Origin: Thermoleophilia bacterium
Lineage (GTDB): Bacteria > Actinomycetota > Thermoleophilia > Miltoncostaeales > Miltoncostaeaceae
DNA: 64,000 nt
NCBI GenBank assembly: GCA_020848615.1
Contig: JADLHW010000053.1
Span: 1 to 64,000, forward strand
Direction of reading: 5' to 3'
Positions within the stretch are counted from its first letter, which is position 1, and every line of letters begins with the position of its first letter. A program made the translations under genes and the position numbers. Shown here piece by piece: positions 58,599 to 64,000 of the stretch. The notes below the pieces were generated by a model. That model was not told the DNA's origin. It saw nothing but the letters and a program-made list of their open reading frames with translations, and did no database searches.

Positions 58599-59464
58599 TG
58601 CGCACCCGCTCGTTCCGCGCGATGGGCACGGAGGTGGAGTTGCTGGTCGACGCCGCCGGCACCGTCGCCGATGTCGCCATGGGGGCCGCCGAGACGGAGG
58701 TGCGGCGGTTGGAGGAGGCGCTGTCGCGGTTCGACCCGCGCTCGGAGCTGTCCCGGCTGAACCGCCTGGGCCGGCTGGTGCCGGGCCCGGACCTGTTCCG
58801 CGTCGTGCACGCGGCGCTGGACGCCCGCGACCGCACCGGCGGGCGGTTCGACCCCACCGTCCTGCCCGCCGTGCGGGCCGCCGGCTACGACCGCGACCTG
58901 GGCGAGGTCCGGGACGCGGACCCCGGTCCCGCGGGCCCCCCGGTGCCGGGCGGCGGCGGCGTGCGGTTCGACACCCGCACGGGTGAGATCGTCCTCGGCC
59001 CCGGGGTGCAGCTCGACCTGGGCGGGATCGCCAAGGGCGACGCCGCCGACCGCGCCGTCCGGATCCTCGCCCAGGCGGGACCGGCCGTCGCCGTCGTGGG
59101 CGGGGACGTCGCCGTGAGCGGCCCGCGCCGCGGCGGCGGCGGCTGGCCCATCGCGGTGGACGGCACCGGCCTGGTGCTCAGCATCGCGAGCGGTGGCCTC
59201 GCGACCTCCGGCACCGACCGGCGGCGCTGGACCCGCGGCGGGGTGCCACAGCACCACGTCATCGACCCGGCCACCGGCGCGCCCGCCTGCACCGACCTGG
59301 TGCGCGTGACGGCCTCGGCGCCCAGCGCCACCGAGGCGGAGGCCCTGGCCACCGAACTGCTGCTGCGCGGCAGCTCCGACGGCGGGCGGCGGGCCGGGGA
59401 GCTGGGCGTGGCGGCGGTCCTCACCACCGCCGTCGGCACGGTCCTGGCGGGGGTGCTGGCGTGA
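58598..59464 (+). CDS. apbE: FAD:protein FMN transferase (ApbE)
   Basis: 288 residues. Transfers FMN from FAD onto a Thr/Ser of exported flavoproteins. Family marks: FRAMGTEVELLVD, the FDPRSELSRLN segment, TGGRFDPTVLP, VQLDLGGIAKGDAADRA, GGDVAVSG, IASGGLATSGT and QHHVIDPATGAPA (the GGxxTSG and HHIIDP-like sites). No signal peptide is obvious, so it may act in the cytosol or be exported by another route. ATG overlaps the previous stop; the next gene starts 4 bases before its end. A classical FMN-binding-domain partner is absent from the cluster. Confidence 0.94.
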   Translation: MRTRSFRAMGTEVELLVDAAGTVADVAMGAAETEVRRLEEALSRFDPRSELSRLNRLGRLVPGPDLFRVVHAALDARDRTGGRFDPTVLPAVRAAGYDRDLGEVRDADPGPAGPPVPGGGGVRFDTRTGEIVLGPGVQLDLGGIAKGDAADRAVRILAQAGPAVAVVGGDVAVSGPRRGGGGWPIAVDGTGLVLSIASGGLATSGTDRRRWTRGGVPQHHVIDPATGAPACTDLVRVTASAPSATEAEALATELLLRGSSDGGRRAGELGVAAVLTTAVGTVLAGVLA

Positions 59465-60057
59465 CGGACCCCACGTTCTGGATCGCCGCCCGGGTGACCG
59501 GGCTGGTGGCCTTCGGCCTCATGACGGCCACCATGCTGTTCGGCCTGCTGGTCGCGGGCCGTGGCCGCCCGGGGTGGGCGCGGCCCGCGGACGTCGTCGA
59601 CCTTCACCGGACGCTGTCGCTGGGGGCGCTGGTGATGACCGGGCTGCACGGGATCGCCCTGGTGCTGGACCGCGCGGTCGACATCCCCGTCACCGCCCTG
59701 CTGGTGCCGGGCATGGTGCCGTACCGGCCGCTGTGGACCTCCCTCGGCGTGGTCGCCGCGTGGGTCGCGGTGGCCGTCCACGTCTCGTTCTCGCTGCGCA
59801 AGCGGATGGGGCCGAGGGTGTGGCGCAGGCTCCACTTCGCCACCTACGGCGCCTTCGCGCTGGCGGCGGCGCACGGCCTGGCCGCGGGCACCGACAGCGG
59901 AAGGAGCTGGGCGCTGGGGCTGTACGGTGGGGCCGTGGGCTCGGTGGCGGCGGCGACGGCGTGGAGGGCCGGCGTGGAGCGGCGGAAGGCGGCCCGGCCG
60001 GCGACGCGGACGGCGCCGACGCGGAGGAACGCCCCGCCGGTCTCGGAGGCCGCATGA
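59461..60057 (+). CDS. Ferric-reductase-like (MsrQ-type) haem membrane protein
   Basis: 198 residues with about six hydrophobic segments. Candidate haem-ligand histidines sit in helices: VVDLHRTLSLGALVMTGLHGIAL, VAVAVHVSFSLR, RRLHFATYGAF and ALAAAHGLAAG. This is the pattern of the ferric reductase-like transmembrane domain that passes electrons across the membrane. It lacks NADPH and FAD domains, so electrons must come from quinol or a partner flavoprotein, consistent with the adjacent ApbE. GTG start at 59461 (GTGA-type overlap with ApbE); stop overlaps the next ATG. Confidence 0.87.
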   Translation: MTDPTFWIAARVTGLVAFGLMTATMLFGLLVAGRGRPGWARPADVVDLHRTLSLGALVMTGLHGIALVLDRAVDIPVTALLVPGMVPYRPLWTSLGVVAAWVAVAVHVSFSLRKRMGPRVWRRLHFATYGAFALAAAHGLAAGTDSGRSWALGLYGGAVGSVAAATAWRAGVERRKAARPATRTAPTRRNAPPVSEAA

Positions 60058-60356
60058 CCGCGCGCAGGCGGCGCATCGCGGCCGTCGGCCTGGGCCTGGC
60101 GGCCGCGACCGCCGCGGTCACCGCGAACCTGGTGCTGCTCGGCCAGGTCCGGCCGGAGGACCCCATGGGACGCCTGAGCCCCGCGCTGGGCACCGCCGTG
60201 CGGTCCACGGGAACCGCCCCGGCGCCGGCCGACACCCGGACGACGACGGCGCCCGCGACGACCACCACCCCGACGGTGACGACCCCGCGGGACGGCGACG
60301 ACGACAAGGACCACGACCACGACGGCACCGGCGGCGACGACCACGACGACGACTAG
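60054..60356 (+). CDS. Small membrane-anchored protein with Asp/His-rich tail
   Basis: 100 residues, ATGA overlap with the previous gene. Arg-rich start and a membrane segment (IAAVGLGLAAATAAVTANLVLLG), a Thr/Pro linker, and a terminal stretch DGDDDKDHDHDGTGGDDHDDD (21 residues, shown here as two parts DGDDDKDHDHDG and TGGDDHDDD) rich in Asp and His. The design matches the first protein of the cluster, so two metal-binding tails bracket the flavin/haem genes. Confidence 0.78.
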   Translation: MTARRRRIAAVGLGLAAATAAVTANLVLLGQVRPEDPMGRLSPALGTAVRSTGTAPAPADTRTTTAPATTTTPTVTTPRDGDDDKDHDHDGTGGDDHDDD

Positions 60357-60458
60357 GCAGGGGTTTCCCGAAGCTCAGTTCGGCGGCCGCACTGACGATT
60401 GCCTGGCCGTGCCCCTGCATCCTGTTGGGCGCCCACCGAACGGAAGGAACGCGGACCG

Positions 60459-60692
60459 ATGTCCTCGCACGTGTTCGACCTCAGTGAGACCGCCACCCAC
60501 GAGCTCGTGGCGAAGCAGCTGCACTCCCTCGCGGACCAGCTCGCCAAGGGCGAGCTCACCCTCGCGTACGACGAGTGGCACGCCCCCACGGTGGTCATCG
60601 ACCCCGTCGAGGTCGTCGTCGACCTCAAGCAGAAGCGCCACCACGTCGAGCTGCACATCGACATGCGCTGGCCCACCGAGGTCCAGCACTAA
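60459..60692 (+). CDS. amphi-Trp domain protein
   Basis: 77 residues from ATG 60459 with GGAAGGA ten bases upstream. It fits the amphi-Trp family: a helix HELVAKQLHSLADQLAKGELTL, strand pairs APTVVIDPVEVVVDLKQKRHHVELHIDMRW and the near-terminal Trp. The family is small, cytosolic and of unknown function, found often in actinobacteria and archaea. Followed by a perfect hairpin terminator, so it is probably transcribed alone. Confidence 0.82.
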   Translation: MSSHVFDLSETATHELVAKQLHSLADQLAKGELTLAYDEWHAPTVVIDPVEVVVDLKQKRHHVELHIDMRWPTEVQH

Positions 60693-60710
60693 CTCCGGCA
60701 GCACCCCCGG

Positions 60711-60738
60711 TCCCGCCCCGGCACATGCCGGGGCGGGA
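60711..60738 (+). terminator. Hairpin terminator after the amphi-Trp gene
   Basis: Perfect 12-bp arms TCCCGCCCCGGC / GCCGGGGCGGGA around an ACAT loop, 18 bases after the stop codon. It separates this gene from the Crp/Fnr gene that starts at 60786. Confidence 0.8.
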
Positions 60739-60785
60739 TACAGCCCTCCCCATCGGCGCCGGGACCTGAGGTACCGTAGGCCGCG

Positions 60786-61436
60786 ATGCAGTGGCCGCTC
60801 TTCGACGGCGTCCCCGACGCCGATGTGCAGCGCGTGCTGTCGATCGCCCGGCGGCGCGCCTTCCAGCGGGGCGAGGTCGTGTTCCACGTCGACGACCCGG
60901 CGGACACCCTCCACCTGGTGGTCTCCGGCCGGTTCGCGGTGCGCGTGCAGACGGCGGTGGGCGACATCGCCATCCTCAACGTGGTGGGCCCCGGCGAGAT
61001 GTTCGGGGAGCTCGCGCTCATCGGCGACGGACGGCGGTCCGCGACCGTGGAGGCCCTGGAGCCGGCCGAGACGCGCTCCATCCACCGGCCGGACTTCGAG
61101 CGGCTGCGGGCGGAGCACCCGGCGGTGACCGAGGTGATGGTCGCGGTGCTCGCCGCCCGCGTCTCCCGGTTGTCGCGGCACCTGCTGGAGGCCCTGTACC
61201 TGCCGTCCGACAAGCGGGTGCGGCGGCGCCTCGCCGAACTCGCCCGCGTCTACGCCCCCGGCGGCGGCGAGGCCCTCATCCCCCTGCGGCAGGAGGATCT
61301 GGCGGGGCTCGCCGGCACCTCCCGCGCCACGGTCAACCGCGTGCTGCGGGAGGAGGAGGCCCGGGGGACGGTGCTCCTGGGACGGGGCCGCACCACGGTG
61401 CTGGACGTCGCCGCGGTGGAGCGCCGCGGGCGGTAG
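60786..61436 (+). CDS. Crp/Fnr family transcription regulator
   Basis: 216 residues. Cyclic-nucleotide-binding-type beta barrel about 10-115 with VVFHVDDPADTLHLVVSGRFAV and GPGEMFGELALIGDGRRSATVEAL; the GELAL..G..RSATV phosphate cassette is close to that of cAMP-binding Crp, so cAMP or a related nucleotide is plausible. Dimer helix, then a winged-helix domain with LRQEDLAGLAGTSRATVNRVLREEEARG (recognition helix SRATVNRVL). No cysteines for an Fe-S cluster, so not Fnr-like in oxygen sensing. Stops directly against the convergent NHL gene. Targets not evident. Confidence 0.92.
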   Translation: MQWPLFDGVPDADVQRVLSIARRRAFQRGEVVFHVDDPADTLHLVVSGRFAVRVQTAVGDIAILNVVGPGEMFGELALIGDGRRSATVEALEPAETRSIHRPDFERLRAEHPAVTEVMVAVLAARVSRLSRHLLEALYLPSDKRVRRRLAELARVYAPGGGEALIPLRQEDLAGLAGTSRATVNRVLREEEARGTVLLGRGRTTVLDVAAVERRGR

Positions 61437-63065
61437 CTACCGCCGCCGCGGCGCCCGGGCGAGCGCCACGTACGTGCGGCCGGCCCTCACGCGCACGTTC
61501 CGGCGCAGCCGCAGGTCCCGCACGGTGACGGTGCCCTCGGTCACCCGGATGGTCGTGCGGTCGCAGAAGTCCGTGATCTCCCAGGCCGTGCCGTTCGCGA
61601 CGGCCACCGCGTACCTGCCGCTGGTGCGGTAGCGGCCCTTCACCTTGATGCGCAGCCGCCGCTTCTTCTTCTTCGCGGCGAGCTCGCCCGTGGCCCGCGC
61701 CGCGGTCCCGCAGTTCAGCGGCGCGTCGAGGCGGAGGTCCGCGATGGCGGTGTCCGCGATGGGCTGGACCATCAGGAAGCTCCCCAGGGAGGCCTCGGCG
61801 GTGGCGTCGGGACCGCCGTCGGGGTCGCGCACGGTGAGGCCGATGGTGCCCCCCGTGGCATCCACGCGGGAGGCGTTGGGCGCGAGGTCCGGCTCCTGGA
61901 CGGCGATGGCGGACGGGCCGCCGCGCGGGCGGACGGTGACGGTGCCACCGCCGGGCGTCACCCGGATCGTGCGCAGCGGCTCCGGCGGGGGCACCTCCCC
62001 GGTGTCGCTCACCAGCCGCACGCGGCTGTTGCCGGTGTCGCCGACCAGCAGCCCCGTGCCGCGGAACGTGAACGCCTGGGGGCTGTCGAGCTGCCCGCCC
62101 TGCGCGGGACCGCCGTCGCCGGCGAGTCCGCGGCGGCCGCCGGCGACGGTGAAGACCGCGCCCAGCGGGGTGATGCGCCGCACCCGGTCGGTGCCCGCGT
62201 CCACCACCACCAGGCCGCGGCCCAGGGGGGCGACGTCCGCCGGCGAACCCAGGGCGGCCGCGCTCGCGGGCCCGCCCTCGGCGTCGAAGCCCACGCCGCC
62301 GCCGGCGACGGTGGTGATGGTGCCGTCCGGGGCGACCTTCCTGACGCGGCGGTTGCCGGCGTCGGCCACCAGGAACCCGCCGTCGGCGGACACCGCGACG
62401 CCGCGCGGCGTGTCGAGGGCCGCGGCGGTGGCGGGCCCGCCGTCACCCGAGAAGCCCCGCACGGTGCCGGCGACGGTGCTGATCGTGCCATCGCCGGTGA
62501 TCTTCCGGATGCGGTGGTTGCCGGTGTCGGCCACCAGCAGGCCGCCGTCGGCCAGGGGGGCGAGCTCGGTGGGGGTGTCGAGGCGCGCGAGCGTCGCGGC
62601 GCCGCCGTCGCCCGCGAGCCCCCGCACGGTCCCGGCGAGCGTGGTGATCGTGCCGCCCGGGGCGATCCTCCGGATGCGGTGGTTCCCGCTGTCGGCGATG
62701 AGGATGGTCCCGTCGCCCAGCACCACGACGTCGGTGGGGGCGTTGAGCTGGGCGTTGATCGCAGGCCCGCCGTCACCGGCGAGGGCCGCGGTGCCGTCGC
62801 CGGCGATCGTGAAGATGCGGCCGTCGGGGGCGACCCGCCGGATGCGGTTGTTGCCGGTGTCGGCGATCAGCACCGACCCGTCGGCCTGGATGCCCATCCC
62901 CTCGGGGCGGTTCAGCAGGGCCAGGTCCGCGCGGTCACCGTCGCCCGCGAAGCCCGCGACCGTGCCGGCGAACGTGCTGATCGTGCCGTCGCCGCCCACG
63001 GCGGCCGGCGCCGCGGCGAGCAGCGCGGCGGCGAGGACGGCGAGGTGTCGGCGGCGAGCGGTCAT
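61437..63065 (-). CDS. Secreted NHL-repeat beta-propeller protein
   Basis: 542 residues from ATG 63063-63065 (an in-frame GTG 5 codons upstream is less likely). Signal peptide MTARRRHLAVLAAALLAAAPAAVG. Six NHL repeats of about 55 residues, each AG...G.AGDGG.A..A.L..P.......DG..L(I/V)AD.GN.R(I/V)R......G.(I/V), predict a closed six-blade propeller. The C-terminal 200 residues hold a Ser/Gly-rich linker and a basic beta-rich domain (KKKKRRLRIKVKGRYRTSGRY) like the tails of other secreted proteins here. A binding platform; no enzyme motif. Confidence 0.87.
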   Translation of the reverse strand: MTARRRHLAVLAAALLAAAPAAVGGDGTISTFAGTVAGFAGDGDRADLALLNRPEGMGIQADGSVLIADTGNNRIRRVAPDGRIFTIAGDGTAALAGDGGPAINAQLNAPTDVVVLGDGTILIADSGNHRIRRIAPGGTITTLAGTVRGLAGDGGAATLARLDTPTELAPLADGGLLVADTGNHRIRKITGDGTISTVAGTVRGFSGDGGPATAAALDTPRGVAVSADGGFLVADAGNRRVRKVAPDGTITTVAGGGVGFDAEGGPASAAALGSPADVAPLGRGLVVVDAGTDRVRRITPLGAVFTVAGGRRGLAGDGGPAQGGQLDSPQAFTFRGTGLLVGDTGNSRVRLVSDTGEVPPPEPLRTIRVTPGGGTVTVRPRGGPSAIAVQEPDLAPNASRVDATGGTIGLTVRDPDGGPDATAEASLGSFLMVQPIADTAIADLRLDAPLNCGTAARATGELAAKKKKRRLRIKVKGRYRTSGRYAVAVANGTAWEITDFCDRTTIRVTEGTVTVRDLRLRRNVRVRAGRTYVALARAPRRR

Positions 63066-63154
63066 GGCGGGATGCTGCACGGCAACCCTACTTCGGTCCG
63101 TCGCGGCGGCGACACCCGGCGTGTTCGCGTCACGACACCGTCTACTGTCCGCGC

Positions 63155-64000
63155 ATGCCGCGCGCGTCCCGCCGCCGGGTCCTGCTCATCGCCGCCATCG
63201 GCGCCCTGGCCGCCGCCCTGGCCCTGCTCGCCCGGTCGTCCGGCGTCCTGGACCGGCAGGAGCGGAACACGGTGGACGCGCGGTTCGCGGTGCGCGGCGA
63301 CCAGGGCCCGCCCGCGGACGTCGTGGTGGTGGGCATCGAGGACAGCACGACGCGGGCGCTCGGCAGATGGCCGTTCCCCCGTGACGTGCAGGCGCGCATC
63401 ATCACCGCGGTGGCGGCCGCGAAGCCCCGGGTCATCGGGTACGACATCGAGTTGCGGGACCGCACCACCGACGCCGCGGACCTCGCGATCCTGGACGCCA
63501 TCGACGCCGCCGGCCCCATCGTGCTGGCGACCACCGGTGTCGACCAGAACGGCGACGCGGACCTGTTCATCGACCCGGCCTCGCTGCGCGACGCGGGCAT
63601 CGCCGCGGGGTTCGCGGCGTTCTCGGACCGGGGCGCGCCGGGGGCGGTGGTGCGATCGGTGCCGTACGAGCTGGAGGGCCTTGCGTCGTTCGCGGTGGCC
63701 CTCGCCCGGGTCGCGTCCGGCCGGCCGGTCCCCCGCGACGGGTTCGGGGACGGCGGGGCGATCATCGACTACGCCGGCGAGGCCGGCACGGTGCGCACGA
63801 TCCCGGCCATCGACGTCCTGCGCGGCGACGCGTCGGCGGCATTGCGGGACCGCGTCGTGATCATCGGGGCGACGGACGCGCGGATCAACGACGTCAGCAG
63901 GGTCCCGGTGGGCGACCTGCCGATGCCGGGGCCGGAGGTCAACGCGAACGCCGTCGCCACGATCCTCGCCGGCGTCCCGCTGCGCGACGCGCCGGGGTGG
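63155..64000 (+). CDS. CHASE2-domain sensor protein (3' end beyond the window)
   Basis: Open to the window edge, 282 residues visible. N-terminal membrane segment (RRRVLLIAAIGALAAALALLA) followed by an extracytoplasmic CHASE2 domain: DARFAVRG near residue 46, VVVVGIEDSTTRALGRWPFPRDV, VIGYDIELRD, RSVPYELEGLASFAVALAR, IDYAGEAGTVRTIPAIDVL, DRVVIIGATDARINDV and a late PGPEVNANAVATIL. CHASE2 proteins usually continue with two or three TM helices and a cyclase, kinase or GGDEF output, which lies outside. ATG 63155 diverges from the NHL gene with about 90 bases between. Confidence 0.88.
   Translation, partial: MPRASRRRVLLIAAIGALAAALALLARSSGVLDRQERNTVDARFAVRGDQGPPADVVVVGIEDSTTRALGRWPFPRDVQARIITAVAAAKPRVIGYDIELRDRTTDAADLAILDAIDAAGPIVLATTGVDQNGDADLFIDPASLRDAGIAAGFAAFSDRGAPGAVVRSVPYELEGLASFAVALARVASGRPVPRDGFGDGGAIIDYAGEAGTVRTIPAIDVLRGDASAALRDRVVIIGATDARINDVSRVPVGDLPMPGPEVNANAVATILAGVPLRDAPGW

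Noticed and set aside
58598-59464. Flavinylation target motif in the small proteins beside ApbE
   Set aside because: Thr-rich linkers exist (seven Thr in a row) but no SGATxT-type site; not claimed as an ApbE substrate.

Overview
The window is very GC-rich DNA (roughly 72-75 percent by eye) with many GTG starts, dense gene packing, ATGA/GTGA overlaps, OmpR-type two-component systems and a eukaryote-like Ser/Thr kinase. This points to an actinobacterium. The mix of AcuC, an amphi-Trp protein, giant secreted repeat proteins and no mycolic or streptomycete hallmarks suggests the Thermoleophilia branch, but that is inference. I found no rRNA, tRNA, CRISPR array, insertion sequence or phage genes. 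The region looks like ordinary chromosome enriched in secreted proteins and signalling.

Layout. 1-3371 (minus): potassium uptake operon, two TrkH/KtrB-type channel subunits followed by one TrkA/KtrA NAD-binding subunit. 3495-4591 (plus): a yybP-ykoY (manganese) riboswitch leading into a TerC family membrane protein. 4588-8798 (minus): cyclase-family hydrolase, secreted beta-helix protein, AcuC-type deacetylase and a degenerate HD-domain protein. 9036-38866 (plus): two giant secreted paralogues of about 5,745 and 4,159 residues, built from Ig-like repeats, beta-propellers (including three seven-blade FG-GAP propellers in the second), PA14, LamG, anchor-type and FN3 modules. Both end in PKD-like, Ig-like and peptidoglycan-binding-like modules. 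38892-42949 (minus): small zinc-ribbon protein, YciI protein, subtilase and NAD+ synthetase.

43082-47093 (plus): zinc-ribbon protein, then a two-component system flanked on both sides by two homologous small secreted beta-rich proteins. 47163-50455: GlnK/Amt pair divergent from a cytochrome P460-like lipoprotein, with a strong dyad between them, then an AIM24 protein. 50520-57715 (minus): CHASE-PAS-GGDEF diguanylate cyclase with a sigma28-like promoter, then an operon of response regulator, histidine kinase, Ser/Thr kinase, J-domain protein and glutamine amidotransferase. 57871-60356 (plus, divergent from that operon): a tight five-gene cluster with ApbE flavin transferase and a ferric-reductase-like membrane protein, framed by small exported proteins with Asp/His-rich tails. 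60459-64000: amphi-Trp protein, Crp/Fnr regulator, NHL propeller protein and a truncated CHASE2 protein.

How it fits together. Most of the coding capacity is cell-surface display (giants, beta-helix, NHL, subtilase) plus signalling that could control it (two two-component systems, a Ser/Thr kinase, c-di-GMP synthesis, Crp). The best candidates for an undescribed system are (i) the ApbE/ferric-reductase cluster with Asp/His-tailed partners and an adjacent two-component system, with 11-bp tandem repeats in the divergent promoter, (ii) the two-component system bracketed by paired secreted proteins, and (iii) the twin giant wall proteins.
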